Shown here: in pieces, positions 10,687-22,646 of the stretch
Position numbering within the stretch: the first letter of the stretch is position 1
Layout: each line of letters begins with the position of its first letter
Source of the DNA: Cylindrotheca closterium
Lineage: Eukaryota > Bacillariophyta > Bacillariophyceae > Bacillariales > Bacillariaceae
Reading direction: 5' to 3'
DNA: 60,877 bases
Assembly: GCA_933822405.4 (NCBI GenBank)
Contig: CAKOGP040000557.1
Span: 1-60,877 of the forward strand
The notes under the pieces: generated by a model
Seen by the model: the letters and a program-made list of their open reading frames with translations, nothing else
What the model was told of the DNA's origin: nothing
Databases searched by the model: none
Program-made: the position numbers and the translations under genes

Positions 10687-11163
10687 TTTATTTCTCTATA
10701 TAAATTTCCGGAGAACGCGTATTGTCTTTTGTTTCCTTGTTTCTACAATCTCTCTCTCTCTCTCTCTCTGTGGAATGCTGGCTTTGCTGCTAGAGGTTGT
10801 ATCTCTGAATCAATGTATGGAAGTGATAGCCAGAGGATTGCGTTCTGCGTATTGACTGTCAATTAGTTGAGCAAGAAAGTGAATTGAAAATAATAATAAT
10901 TGATAGCCGTTTGAATGATGATCAGAGTAGCACAACCAATATTTGAAGTAGCTGTTGTTGTTTTATCTTTTATACCACTTGCACTTTCAATTTGGTAAAC
11001 GGCGTCGACAGTTTCAAGTTGAAAGTGAAAGTTATAGCACCGAGCACGGTACCAGTATGCCATTGGATCGATCGTCCGTCCGTCAGTCAAAGTCGAATAA
11101 ATCGATTTGAAAATCATCCATCTGCATCTTATCGGTTTTAGATGGGCGGGAACGTATCAAGCC
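10687..11163. promoter_or_regulatory. Divergent promoter region with TC microsatellite
   Basis: These 477 bp separate the coiled-coil gene (minus) from the tRNA ligase gene (plus). A pure TC dinucleotide run of about 21 bp occupies 10749-10769, roughly 65 bp upstream of the minus-strand start codon. A GGTACC site is at 11048-11053. No coding sequence is supported. Confidence 0.5.
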
Positions 11164-14100
11164 ATGCCAAACCAACTTTTCGGAATGTCAGTAGCAATCC
11201 CTGGAAAGAAGCGTCCACGGACAGAATCCGATTCAAAGGGGTTGCAAAACAGCGAAAAACGAGATAAACCTGCTACCGCAACAAGTGTCCAACGCTCAAT
11301 GGATCTTCCGCATCCCATTCGCAAGATGCGTTTGGAAGCAATCTTCCATCCCAAGTTTGAAAATGAAAATCGCTCTGATATGGCGGTGCGGCGAGAGATG
11401 ACGGAACGAGTTACTGAGCAACAAGGATATTTGGAAGTGACACTGAAGCACTCTGGCTCGCTGGTGCTATGGAGCGGCTACACAAGATTCTACAGTAAAA
11501 ACTCGATTGACAATCAGTACACTTACGCTGCAGAGATTCTAGTCCGTAGCCACATGGAGAGAGCATGGAGGGGTGAACATAACGGGGGCAAAAAAAACAA
11601 TCAATTCGACGATTGTAGCCAATTTCTAAAGGAAAATCGACTTACCTTGTCCTTCGAAGTGGTAACGGCCGTGTTGGGAGATCACGGGGATCGACCAAGA
11701 AAAGACTTTGTCATGCTGACTGCCGTTGCCGACCGATCAAGAGAGTGCTTCTACAGCACTGCTGAGGTGATTCAAATCGCTCAGAGATTCCGTCTCCCGC
11801 ACAACGATACATGGATTTTCGGGATTTCGTCGGCCGAAAGTGTTAGAAGACTCTTTGCATGGTATGATGCTTCGAGAGAAACCGGGAAGGCAAGGGATAC
11901 CGTGGAAGCCTTGAGCGACGCTGCTGATATAACTGTACCAAGTATGTATCAGCACGAGGAGTTCCAAGGAGATATTCTCGAGGGTATTATCATTCGATAC
12001 GTGCCATACAAGGAAAATCAAGATATTGACACTACCAAGCGTCTTATGGATCGTCTTTCATCTGAAGCAATCACCATTCTGGAAAAAGTTCCTAGTGATC
12101 TTCCATTCAGTTTTGAGCTCGAACCTGAAGGCGAAGAAACATCATCTTTGTTTGGTGCCAGTCTAAGGCAACTTTCGAAGGCATGTGGTGGTTTCTCAAC
12201 CAGCGATAGCGGTGAAAATAAGTTCCAGGATACTTTGCACCAAATACTGTCATCTAATGGTCCAAGATCAAAATTCCTGAAGCATCCTGACAAGTCGGTC
12301 GACTTGCCAACAATGACGAAGCATCTCACAACGATGTCAGGTGATATTGAAACGCGCAGAATTGCATGCATGTTGCAAAGGGTTGGAAGTCTCAACAAGC
12401 CGGTGAGCTATGTCTTGGTCAAAGAAGAATGCCCAGGTGAAAAGAGTCGGTGGCTATGCATCATTCATGTTCATAACGATGAGACATTTCGACAGTACCA
12501 TTTCAAGAGAAACCGCGGTGACATGAACCTATTTCGTGGATTTTGTATTGAGATCAATGGCACCAAGACCAATGACCTCGTGATAGAACACACAAGGGAA
12601 GATCACATTCAACAAGCATCAGATAGAAGGACAGAGAACTTCTTAATGCTCAAGATGAAGTTCCTACCATACATGACAAGAACATTTCTTTGCCGGAATA
12701 ATCTTCGAATGATTGAAAAGGAAGGCCCCCCCAAGTTCTACCGACTGATTGAAAGCATGTTGAATAAATGGGGCATTTCTGCGGAGAGCAAAAACAAGCT
12801 GATTCCGTTCTTACAATCATGGGCACTCTTTGCGCACTCGGTATTGACCACCGCAAAAAAGGATAGAAATCGGTTGTCCCAATCCAATTATCTCGATTAT
12901 CTAGAAGAGTTTTCGAGGCTGTACAAAGAAGGTAAAGCCCCAAAGCCAATCAAACCGAACTATGAAGGTACAGTCATCATCGTTGCGCCAGCACAAGACG
13001 ACGCAGAACGAGCTGCGTTTGTGATTGCTCAGAAATTAGAAATGAAGGCTGCTCCCGTTGCTCCTGATTCCCTATTACCTGGAAATATATGCTTTTGCTC
13101 AATCTTGAATGCTGTAAACAAACATACCAAGAAGAGAATTGGACAGATGTCCGACACTCTGTCCATCATCTTCCTTGGCTTCAACAAAGAGGATCTCAAT
13201 ATTAGAGTCACGGAAGAGAGAGATAGGGGAAAGGTATTGGGGTTCTCAAAATCATGGAGAAATTATGACTGTGCTGAACGGATCGATCTACGTTTGAAAG
13301 ACATTCCAGACAGCACGGAAGAGGACAATTGCAGTGAGGAGTTCAAGTCGTGCATACGCCAACTAAAGTCTGTAGTAGAAAGGGACACTGATGAAAATTC
13401 CCGTGGTATGCTTGTTTTCTTTCCTGGTCTGCCTGGATGCGGAAAATCAACCATTGTAAACTCGGCGGACGAAAACTTGGGAAAACTACAAGGCCTCCAT
13501 TCCGAAGGCGGCGCGACTTTTTCTCGAAAAGTCTATGTTCTCGAAGGCGATGCTGTTGGTAAGAGCTTCTGGAGCCAGCTCAGGAAAATGCGTAGAGCCG
13601 ACTCGCGTTGCGTAATGGTCGCTGACAAGAATGCACCCCCAAATTCACTCAAACTGATCGGTTTGAACTGCTATGATACAAATGGAGTTCCAATTGCAGT
13701 GATTCCAGATAACTCAGCCCTGCAAACAACCCACATCAAGGGAACAATGTTCCCTGATGGAGAACGAGTCCCTGACACGACACACTTCTATCCTTTCTCT
13801 CTGTCCTACCTGGCCGTGTGCATGTATCGAGTCCTTCAACGCCCACCAAAGTCTCATCGTGGTAAACTGGACCAAAGCACACCAAATGCATGTATGATAT
13901 TGATTCTGTTCTTCTCTCTCTACAGGTCTATCTCGGCAGAAGCGTTTAGCGAAAATATCGACACTAAAGTTGCATCCGGGGGAGCTATCATATCGTTGAG
14001 GCCAATTGTATTACCATTCCTTCGCAGCGCAAAGGAATTTTTTTTGCCCGACGACTTGCGCTCGGAGCTTGTGACCGCAATTCAACTACAGGTGAGTCAT

Positions 14101-14891
14101 AGAGAAACACAGGTACTTTGCCCGGCCAATGTGCTAACTCTTTCAACGCTCAGCGAGGTTACGATCTCCGCAAGAAGAAGCCAAAAGCCACTGACAAAGC
14201 GATTTCTAAAATGGAGAAGCTTCTGAGGGAAAGCATAGAGAAACATAGGAGGCTCCTTTCGCAATTAGCAGTTGATCCTGCTGATTGTGAAAGGAGTTTT
14301 TTTGAGCAGCTTGCCCACAGGGTGAGAACCCTAGATTCGGGATTCAATGTAGAGCAATTCTTGAAACTGGCTTCTATTGATCTCGAGAAGAAGCAAATTC
14401 ACCAGATTCTTACTGAAAATAGCAGCAGCTGTATGGTAGACTTTCTAAAGATGGCGTCAAAGGGTTCGGCAGACGATTACGCAATACAAGGCGGATGCTA
14501 TACAGACTCGCAATTTGTTACGAGGCCACACATCACTTTGATCCACCACAATGACTTTGATCAGGCTCAGATGATGGAGAAGTTTTCTCATCTACAAGGT
14601 TGTTCTGTCAACGTTTCAATTAAGTCTTTCCTTTGGAACGAACAAGTTGCAGCACTCGCGGTAGACGTCGCAAAAACTACAGTCGACGGACAGCAAATGC
14701 TGTGCTCAAATAACACTTTTGTTCATGTGACAGTGTGGTTTGCCGTTGGTGCAAAGGCCTTCTTCGCCAACGAGCTACCAGACTTGGTTAATAAGAACAA
14801 GGCCCATCGTGTTGATTTCGCAGTACCAATTACTCTTCAAGGCAAGCTCACATTCTGGGGCATGACAAATACACCAATTGTAGTATGTTAA
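11164..14891 (+). CDS. RNL: Plant-type tRNA ligase (RNL)
   Basis: Trifunctional enzyme that joins tRNA halves after intron removal and, in plants, also joins bZIP60 mRNA in the unfolded-protein response. Exons are 11164-14091 and 14154-14891 (62-nt intron), giving 1,221 residues. The adenylyltransferase part has the plant-type motif I in LEVTLKHSGSL, with the nucleotidyl-lysine at K95, followed by VTAVLGDHGDRP. The central polynucleotide kinase has the P-loop GLPGCGKST near residue 754, then ADKNAP and CMYRVLQRP. The C-terminal cyclic phosphodiesterase shows both 2H motifs: HITL near 1101 and HVTV near 1167. All three activities look intact. I chose the ATG at 11164; it is the first in frame and is followed by a Lys/Arg-rich stretch. 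Its stop lies 27 bp from the stop of the convergent TPR gene. Confidence 0.95.
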
Positions 14892-14918
14892 CCCATGCTA
14901 GAAGATATTGCTACTCCA

Positions 14919-16048
14919 TTATCTTTTGTTGTCCCCGACAGCCTCAGAAAGTTTGGACACGTCACGAATCATAGAAGAAGGCCAATTGATTACGTTGGTA
15001 AGATAGTCGATATCGGAATATCTCAATCGTTGACGATCTGGAATTTCCAAAAACTTTCTTTGCGCTCCGATTTGATCTCCGTTAGCGGCCAAGAACACTG
15101 CATAGGCAGATCGTACTTCGGGCTGATGCAGCATTTGGTTTGTGAGATAGAGATTGGAAGATCGAGGAATGAATTTGAAATGGCACTTACAGCTTCTGGA
15201 AAGCGATTTTCCACTCTTTTTAAAATATCGAATCCTTCAGATCTGTTTCCGAGCTGATATTTACAGAGGGCAGACCGTATCCAAAATGGGCTCACTTCGT
15301 TTGCAGTCATAGATATAGCCAAGTTGTAATCCTTGTCCGCCAAAGAGTACAAGCCGTTCAACTCTTTCGCTCGAGCAAGATTCTGTAGAATGATTGCATC
15401 CGGACGTTCTTTCAAAATGCTTGCTTGTTGAAGATCAACAAGCGCCTCTTGTGGCATCCCATTGTTCAGCCTGACCGACCCGCGGTTCAGACGAAGCAAA
15501 TACATGTCGTTGCAACGTCGAACGCCAAACTTCTCTTCATTCCCATCCATACTCTCTTTGCACAGCTCAATTGCCCTGGAATAATTCTCCTCGGCGCTGC
15601 TTAAATCACCGAAAGCAACTTGTGTATTTGCAAGGTTACTCCAGCCATAGATAAACCGTGGTGATATCTTGGTCACTTTCGAGTATATTCTTTGCGCTGC
15701 TGCCATATTTCCCTGCGATTCCAGTGCTCTACCTTCGTTGAAAAGTTTCTGGAAAATTGTTCAAAGCAAACTGATTAAATGGCGAGTGTCTTTGGAGTCA
15801 GAAAGCTCAGAGAATGTACTCACCTTTGCATCTCCAGTGGCCACGACTTCAACAACTTGAGAAAGATCTTCTTCTGCATGGGCGGGAGCCAATGTCACAA
15901 GACCAATCCCACCGGCGATTTCTAGGATACCCCTTCGCGAAACCGTGCCTTGACGAGCAAGCGCCGATGTCGAAGAGAGAAAACAAAGTAGGGCTAACCA
16001 GCATTGGGGAAAGGATATCCTGCGCGATTCCGAAATTCGTTGCATCAT
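14919..16048 (-). CDS. TPR protein, predicted thylakoid lumen
   Basis: 328 residues in three exons: 16048-15824, 15748-15191 and 15122-14919 (introns 75 and 68 nt). The N-terminus has two targeting signals in series. A hydrophobic ER-type signal peptide (WLALLCFLSS, ending near STSALA) comes first. A twin-arginine signal follows: RR at 38-39, then IAGGIGLVTLAP, with a likely lumenal cleavage site after AHA (residue 58). That combination predicts passage through the secondary plastid membranes and then Tat export to the thylakoid lumen. The mature part holds TPR-like helices (YGWSNLANTQVAFGDLSSAE; LNGLYSLADKDYNLAI). It resembles the lumenal TPR family of plants, by inference only. Its partner protein is unknown. 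Confidence 0.85.
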
Positions 16049-16511
16049 TATTCTAGTATTCTTAAAGCTCTTGCTTGAAGCTGGATCTTGTTCGTGGGTT
16101 AGTTATGTTGTCAGTACAAGTCCTCTTGCTTGAATATTGTGGGTTCAATCAATATGGATGATGACGGACATCAGATCGATTCGAAGTAATCCTTCCTTAC
16201 GCACGTCACGGTGAACGTCACATTACTGCAGGTTTCAATGGTTTCTTGTACTGGTAACAATGGTACCAGTACCGGTACCGGTACAGGTTGTGAAAGGTTT
16301 TTGTCCTGCTAGTAAAGATCGTCTTGAAAAGAAAACTGTCATTATTTTTCAACCCAGCTGAGAATCACAAGTTATGAACCTGAAGAAAGAAAAGGAAACG
16401 AATTCTATGTAGGTACCCCTGGAAAGACTGACTAACTATGTAAGGCGACGTTGCAACATTTTTCAATTTTATCATCGCTCATACACACAACAGTCCCAGA
16501 CATTGTTGAAA
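16049..16511. promoter_or_regulatory. Intergenic region with GGTACC cluster
   Basis: These 463 bp separate two minus-strand genes and probably hold the promoter of the TPR gene and the 3' end of the next one. A dense run of GTAC-type palindromes lies at 16262-16284, with another GGTACC at 16412-16417. I see no gene here. Confidence 0.5.
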
Positions 16512-17750
16512 TTAAGACCTGGACGAGGGCTTCAGCTTCAGCTTGGGCTCCTTTTCAAAAGGCCACGGATTCAATCCAGTGCTTTCGCCATATATGAAGC
16601 CCGACTTGACTTGAGTTCCGCCAATCAAGACCTTCCCGTCTTCTTCCAGCACCAAACCATCTACACAATCCTCGTCTTCTTCTCCACAGACACCCCCCCT
16701 CATCAATACATCAAGCTCCTTAGCAGCATCCCGGATACTGACGGAACCATCACCATGCACCTCTAAGAAAGAATTTGTGCACTCTGGAATGATGCCATAC
16801 TTGTCTAAAGGCGATGGCGGAACAAGTCCCAACAATCCGCACTTGCTCTTCCATGTTCCGGGTTTGAGTGGCTTGCCCACTTGAATGGGACTTGACAAAA
16901 AACTGTTAGCTGCTTGTAGAAGAATGGCAATTAAGGCTAGCATGATGATGGTCGGGAAGATGCTCTTTTCACGAGACTTCTCTGTCTTGACCTGAGTTGG
17001 CGCGCTAGGCTTGACCTTTTGTTCAGAGATTGCCCGCGACCTTCCCTTGCTATCCTTCTTTTTCCATCCGGAAATATCGAATTCACCAGCAGAAAGCTAC
17101 ATCGCAAGAAAATGCATAAATGATAATCAAATGATCAGCAACAGGGTTTTTGTCATTCACATGAGCCCTAATTCTGGATGACCCGATCATATGTAAATAC
17201 GTACCATCTTCTCTACTTGCGAATCAGACAAAATAGGGCGTGCCAAACGCACGCATTCTTTGACTGTGAGGCCCTTTGGAAGGGCAACAAGAACTGTCCT
17301 ACCACGGCAAAAGTCAATCAGCCTCACAAATTCGCTCATTGAGGTTCCAGAGGCATCTACGACACCTTCGTACTGTTGACTTCGAATGGAAGGTTCTGTA
17401 ACACTAATTGGAATTTGGGCAATGATGTCAGAGACTCGAGCCTTGTCCGAATCGAATTCAAGTTGCAACAGTTCAAATCGTCGAGTCGATGGATCCATGA
17501 GCAATAAGACCAGCTGAAGAGTGACAGGCTTGCGCTTCGCACCACTAACAGGAACTGACATCGTACTAATTTCATCTGCTTGGACGCTGACTGCGGTAGA
17601 CATGGCATCAGATACACTGGACGATGACTTCTTCTTTTTACGGGTCAGCCCCTTCATCATCTTTTTTATCCTGGAACTCTTCACAGGCTTCCCATCAGCG
17701 GTGACGCTGGGGGCGTCCGTCTTGCCCGTTGTGCTATTTTTACTGCTCAT
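16512..17750 (-). CDS. Single-pass membrane protein of unknown function
   Basis: 376 residues in two exons, 17750-17205 and 17096-16512; the 108-nt intron is longer than most here and ends in GATGTAG. The N-terminus is basic and Ser-rich (RIKKMMKGLTRKKKK). A globular stretch of about 110 residues follows (VTLQLVLLLMDPSTRRFELL through LPKGLTVKECVRLARP); its length and strand pattern could fit a ubiquitin-like or PB1/DIX-like fold, but that is a guess. A transmembrane segment (FPTIIMLALIAILLQAANSF) near residue 235 follows a Lys-rich linker. The remaining 130 residues are Cys- and Gly-containing and end basic. No family was recognised. Confidence 0.82.
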
Positions 17751-18131
17751 GTTTTACCCCTCTTCCTTGCTTTGATGACTGTCGACGCTCGTTTCTTGAA
17801 GCGGCGCTGACCTGAGCTTTACGATATAAGACTGCAACAACGATAACTGACTCGACTCCTGGAAATCATTTGAAACTCAACGGCTCTTGCGAATAACACG
17901 TATGTAGAAAAAGTACTTAGCGAAAAAACTTGTTTAGTCATCCCTTCCCCCTTTTACTTCCAGCAGGCTTCTGTCCTCGTTTCCTCCTAAAAATCAAATC
18001 GATCTCGCATGGCAGCCTACTTGCGGTACCATACCATAAAAGATAAGATGATGCGAAGCTGGCATGGATCATAGATTCTTCTCTCTCGTCTTCTGCATTT
18101 CTTATTTGCCAAAACAACGAGAACAGTAGCA
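17751..18131. promoter_or_regulatory. Divergent promoter region
   Basis: These 381 bp lie between the start codons of the membrane-protein gene (minus) and the glycosyltransferase gene (plus). A GGTACC site at 18025-18030 is followed at once by ATACCAT. No other structure stands out. Confidence 0.45.
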
Positions 18132-20030
18132 ATGCTACCTCATAGAAGACACCGGAAATCGCCATCCATCACCCAGGATTCTCCTTCTCCTGGCGGGTTT
18201 TCCTCTATCTTTAACTCCCGTCGTCGTTGGGGCAAGGCAACGCGAGAAACTAATAATCCTGATACACTGCTTCCAACAACTTTTTCGACCAAACAACTTG
18301 ATCGGACATCAATAAATTGCAACAGTTTTCTAATGGGAGGACACTACTATCCTGGAAAAGACAAGAAACGAAGGCACATGAGACGCAAGACTCTATGGTA
18401 CAAGCTCTTCTGTTCCTCCCCTTGGAAGCGAACGTTGAGCTTCTTCATAATATCATACTTAGCTTTTTTCCATGGGTTGATTCCTCTAGGAGAGTGGTTG
18501 ATGCAAGTGGGATCGTGGATTAGTCCTGGGGGAAATCATGGTTCGAATACCAACTGGTTACAGTACGACTCTACCCTGGAAATATCACCGCTACGCAACG
18601 AACAATTGGAACGATTGCAAGTAGAATCAGAGCGATCACGACTACAGTTTGGGTCACCACAGCGAAATAGATTAAGGCTCGACATCTTGGAGGAAATTGT
18701 CCCGAAATGGTATCACCGAAACGATAAGGTTGATTCTGCATCCAGAAATGATGAAGCCGTGAATGGCAAGGGGGAGAGCCCTACCGCTCCGAAAAAGGAG
18801 AAGGCGCGTAGTCATCAAGAAAAGGATGAATTAATTGAAAAGTCTTTACCAAAAGAAAGGGCAAGCAAACTGCATAACATTTCTCAAGACTATTCCTCTA
18901 AAAGGAGTTCGATGGATCCCAACAAAAAGGATGAGCGTAGATTGCAGCAGGTCAAAATGGCCAACGACTCCACATATCCATTTCGCAAATTGGACAATAT
19001 GGATAGCTACGCAGCAAAGTACACGAGCTGCAGCAGCGAGACAACCGTTGAGGTAAAGACTACCCTCGTATTGCAAACCAGCATCAGCCGATTGTGGATT
19101 TTAAATGAGTCGTGCAGTCGATGGAAAGATCCAATAATCGCGGTTGTTTTTGTTCCTACTGACGAAAAAGTTCCAGAAGCTACGTTGCACTGCTCAAATG
19201 TGCAGCTCATTTTCTACGAGGCTACAGAAGAGGAATCTGCAAAGAAAGCGTATCCTGTCAATCGGCTTCGCAATATCGGGCTGGATGCTGTAACGACGAG
19301 CCATGTTCTCGTGGTAGATATCGATTTCTTGCCTTCACAAGACTTAGATGGACGAATTCGAGAAGTGCTCGAGAACCAAATAGAGCTCCAAGAAGATCGG
19401 CAAGCGTTGGTTGTGCCAGCCTTTGAACGCATTCCGCCCAAGCCATGTACAACAGAAGAAAGCTGCACGAAGTACTTGCAATCTGATGACTCATTCTTAC
19501 CACATTCTTTTGAAGACCTACAAGGTTGTGTCAAGAGACGAGAGTGCCAACCATTCCAAAGTAGCGTCAGCTGGGATTCCCACTCGTCAACGCAGTCGAA
19601 GGAATGGATTCAACGAAGCTGGTACAATGGAGAGGAACAAAACATGCTTCGCTCAGTGGAATGTTTCCACTCTGCACGATATGAGCCATATGTAGTCCTT
19701 CAGTGGTGTCCTACGTCGCCTTCCCCTGGAGAAAAGAGCGTTCCAAAAGCCCCATATTACGATGAACGCTTCCATGGATATGGGAAAAACAAGATTGAAT
19801 TAGTGTCGCATCTACGGAAAACAGGTTATCGCTTTCTAATTCTTCCTGAAGGATTCATTATCCACAATCCACATCCTGAATCCGCAATCAAAGAGGAATG
19901 GATCGATTTCGGAGGATCGGACTTGCATGCTTCCATGGACAAGCTTTATGCCAAGTTTACGGCACAGCTTGATCACAAGTATAAAGAGTTCCATGACACC
20001 ATGACAAAGATCTGCAAGCGGACACAGTGA
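18132..20030 (+). CDS. LARGE/B4GAT1-like glycosyltransferase (GT49 type), Golgi
   Basis: Single-exon type II membrane protein of 632 residues. A basic cytosolic tail is followed by one signal anchor (LSFFIISYLAFFHGLIPL, near residue 105) and a charged stem. The catalytic half has the metal-binding DxD in VLVVDIDFLPS near residue 396, then VVPAFERIPP. The C-terminal block YYDERFHGYGKNKIE and LPEGFIIHNPHP matches the glucuronyltransferase module of LARGE and B4GAT1 (F-x-GYGK-K; H-x-PH). It should transfer a sugar, perhaps glucuronic acid, to a surface glycan in the Golgi; donor and acceptor cannot be read from sequence. A second in-frame ATG at 18327 would give a shorter cytosolic tail. Its stop is 43 bp from that of COQ10 on the other strand. 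Confidence 0.87.
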   Translation: MLPHRRHRKSPSITQDSPSPGGFSSIFNSRRRWGKATRETNNPDTLLPTTFSTKQLDRTSINCNSFLMGGHYYPGKDKKRRHMRRKTLWYKLFCSSPWKRTLSFFIISYLAFFHGLIPLGEWLMQVGSWISPGGNHGSNTNWLQYDSTLEISPLRNEQLERLQVESERSRLQFGSPQRNRLRLDILEEIVPKWYHRNDKVDSASRNDEAVNGKGESPTAPKKEKARSHQEKDELIEKSLPKERASKLHNISQDYSSKRSSMDPNKKDERRLQQVKMANDSTYPFRKLDNMDSYAAKYTSCSSETTVEVKTTLVLQTSISRLWILNESCSRWKDPIIAVVFVPTDEKVPEATLHCSNVQLIFYEATEEESAKKAYPVNRLRNIGLDAVTTSHVLVVDIDFLPSQDLDGRIREVLENQIELQEDRQALVVPAFERIPPKPCTTEESCTKYLQSDDSFLPHSFEDLQGCVKRRECQPFQSSVSWDSHSSTQSKEWIQRSWYNGEEQNMLRSVECFHSARYEPYVVLQWCPTSPSPGEKSVPKAPYYDERFHGYGKNKIELVSHLRKTGYRFLILPEGFIIHNPHPESAIKEEWIDFGGSDLHASMDKLYAKFTAQLDHKYKEFHDTMTKICKRTQ

Positions 20031-20073
20031 AGAACGGATTCATGCTGTCCATACTCGGCACAAAATACTAGTA

Positions 20074-20668
20074 CTATAGTTGCTTGAAACGCTTTGCTAC
20101 TTCAATCAAGTCGTCGGGCAATGGCAATTCTTCACACCTTTTCTCGAATGCTTCAACTTGTCGACCGGCAACTTCTTGTAACACTTGATCCAAAACAGCG
20201 ACGATTACTGGATCTGACACTTCCATCCTAGATCAGCATTGTTGGTTATGTTCAAAGATAACATGATCAGGTAGCGTAGATGAAAGCGACTTACTCTAAC
20301 TGAAAGGTTACACCGCAATGGACCTCGTTGTTCTTTCCTTGCTTTTCCTCTAATGACCAGTGGCTCTTCAATGAATTAATTCTCTGGCTTTCAATGCTCT
20401 TCATCTTAATGGTTAGTGTCTCTGGTATCACTGTCACTCTAGACGTATATTCTTCCGAGAATAACCCAAACCCTATCCCCAACTTTCCATCAAAAGTTCT
20501 TCCATCTGGTGCCTTTCGAAGAATCTTCGAGTAGCTGCACAATGGGAGAAAGTTTACATAGTCGTCCACATCTTGGATGATCCGAAAAAGATGAAGAGGA
20601 TGTGTCTTGATGGTTTTTTGCTGAACATGTCGCTTGGTGACTGGTGCCAAGATGGATTTCCATATCAT
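20074..20668 (-). CDS. COQ10: Coenzyme Q-binding protein COQ10 (START-like)
   Basis: Small mitochondrial lipid-binding protein that chaperones ubiquinone for respiration. Exons 20668-20295 and 20227-20074 with a 67-nt intron give 175 residues, close to the usual size for the mature protein. Family landmarks are IIQDVDDYVNFLPLCSYSKI, then GIGFGLFSEEYTSRV, and near the end VLDQVLQEVAGRQVEAFEKR, which matches the conserved C-terminal helix. The N-terminus (MIWKSILAPVTKRHVQQK) is short and basic and could be a minimal mitochondrial presequence. The fit to the family is good along the whole length. Confidence 0.9.
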
Positions 20669-20845
20669 GCTTTGGATTATATTGAATGATGGATTGCGTT
20701 GTCATCTGTTATTCTGAAATGAAATTGGTAAATTTTTACAGCAGTCGACCTAATCGAACACTTCGCGCCATTCCCGAAAGAATGGCAACGCGATGAGCAA
20801 TGAGTTGTTAAAAATTCGCATGAAATTCTGATTTCCAACCAGATC

Positions 20846-22615
20846 ATGTCATCAACAAGAAACCTCCCCGCAAAGAAACGTCCTGTAGGCGGATATATTG
20901 ATGATTACTCCATTGGATCAAGTGTGTCGAGTTCTGCATCTTCAGCTTCCTTTCAAATGGAAGAAAATTCATCCGACGAAGAGTTCGACAATGAAGACTG
21001 CGACGACAAGGACAAGGACAAGGATAAGGATAAGGACAAGGACCACGCCTTCCAAGTCAATCCTATGGATTCGCAAGAAAGCAATCTCACAGCACCGTCG
21101 CCTTTGTGTACCCAGCCGGTTGCAAGGCCTGCAAAGAAACGAAGGGTTTCTGTTTCTCCCCAGGATTCACTCGCAAAGAAGGTGAGACCCAAGTCTCCCC
21201 CGTCAATCACCATGATGGAAGGAACTAGTTTCGGACAATTCACTGTCTTGTCAAATGGCGATGATGAGAACACTTCCAAGCCAAAACCGAAGCCGGCAGA
21301 AACGTCCACCCCGAAACTGCCATCGAAACCGAGTGCAGCATCTCGTGTCCACTCGGCCATTTCGGAAGCAAGTAACGAAAGCACAATCGCGAAAAGGGCC
21401 AAGAAAATGTCGTCACAGAAACAGTCCTATGAGGTAGAGAACGAGGTAAAAACATCGACAACCATGACGCCCACAGAAAGGAAAAACACCAAAGCCAAAA
21501 AAACAAAAACAAGTCTTCAGTCCATCGCCGAAAGTAAGGTATCAGAATCCAAGGCACCAGGCACTCGAAAGACATCCCCTGCAAAGATTGCTCCAAATTC
21601 GAAAGTGTCCTCTACAAACGCAGCTACGAAATCAATGGCATCGCCCGCCAAGACTAGCCTTGTTACAGCAATCGAAACACCAGATGTCAAAGCTTTTGCG
21701 AAGCAAAAAGCAACTAGCGTCAGAAAGAAAACGGGAGCAGAAGACAAAAAGACAGCTGACACAACAGAAATGAAGCCAAAGGCCGACTCCAGCAAGAAAA
21801 GGAAAAAGAAGAAAAGCTTCCAAGACCAGCTCTTGCAGCATCTTTTCTTCAGTGGCCGCCCGTTCACTGTTAAGGAATGTAAGTTGTTTGGACCGCATGT
21901 CAACCACGACTAGGCTATTCACGAGAGAATCACAACCTAACACATTGTACATTGCCTGATACCTATTTTACTTCTTTTAGTGACACAGTATCTTAAAACA
22001 AGTGAAGCTTCCGTTAATTTTTGCCTTCTCACGCTGGTTGACAAGGGCTGGATAATCAAAAAGGAGTTCACGTCGAAAAGTCGATCACGAGAGCTCTACT
22101 GGGCAAATGAAGATTCAAAGAATAAGGAGCTAATGGCTGCTCTTGAGATGGTACCGCCACATGAAGTGTCTGAAGCCCGTGTCAAGCTAGCAAATTTGCA
22201 GCAGCAAGAGAAGGCAACGGTGATGGAATTGCATCAAGTAATGCAAGAGCCTTCGAATGAAGAGTTGAACGAAAAAGTCGTCAATGCCGAAAAAGAAGTT
22301 GCGAGCCTTCAAATAGAAGTGGATGCCATCTTAAAGAGAATTACCGCTGGTGAGCAGACCGTTGTGCCCAAACAAAAATTCGGCCTTGCACAACCAAAGG
22401 TATGCAAAGTAAAATCAAACCCAACAAGAGTTAAAGTTGAGATCAACCGGATGAGGGGCGAATGGAAGAAACGAAAGGAAAAGTGCACCGATTTCATTGA
22501 ATGCCTTGCAGATGGTATGGACAAGACAGTGAAGGTCGTCATCAAATTACTAGATCTAGAAACTGATGAGGACGTCGGAGTAAAGATGCCCCCAAAGTAT
22601 GAAATCAAGAAGTAA
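20846..22615 (+). CDS. HOP2: HOP2/PSMC3IP meiotic recombination protein with long N-terminal extension
   Basis: HOP2 works with MND1 to stimulate DMC1/RAD51 strand exchange in meiosis. Exons are 20846-21878 and 21981-22615, with a 102-nt intron, giving 555 residues. The C-terminal 230 residues fit the family: a winged helix (FQDQLLQHLFFSGRPFTVKE and LTQYLKTSEASVNFCLLTLV), a leucine-rich coiled coil, and the ending EWKKRKEKCTDF ... LETDEDVGVKMP. The first 325 residues are a low-complexity extension, Ser-, Lys- and Pro-rich with nuclear-localisation-like KKRR and a (Lys-Asp)n run encoded by an AAGGA(C/T) hexamer repeat. Known HOP2 proteins are near 220 residues, so the extension is unusual. Its stop lies 31 bp from the next gene's stop. 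Confidence 0.9.
21004..21045. repeat. AAGGA(C/T) hexamer repeat encoding (Lys-Asp)n
   Basis: A run of about seven imperfect six-base units inside the HOP2 N-terminal extension encodes alternating Lys and Asp. The T/C variation at the third base of some units indicates it is not freshly expanded. Length variation would stay in frame. Confidence 0.8.
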
Positions 22616-22646
22616 TTTGATAGCTGTGAACAAAAGGAACCATAAT

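Noticed and set aside
10749..10769. TC microsatellite as a functional promoter element
   Set aside because: Short dinucleotide runs are common by slippage; no supporting motif or second copy was seen, so it is listed only as a feature of the intergenic region.
11107..11163. N-terminal extension of the tRNA ligase from a TTG codon
   Set aside because: A nuclear eukaryotic gene should start at ATG; the first in frame is at 11164. The same reasoning moved the starts of the Rap/Ran-GAP, GRAM, F-box-like, large membrane-protein and ZIP genes.
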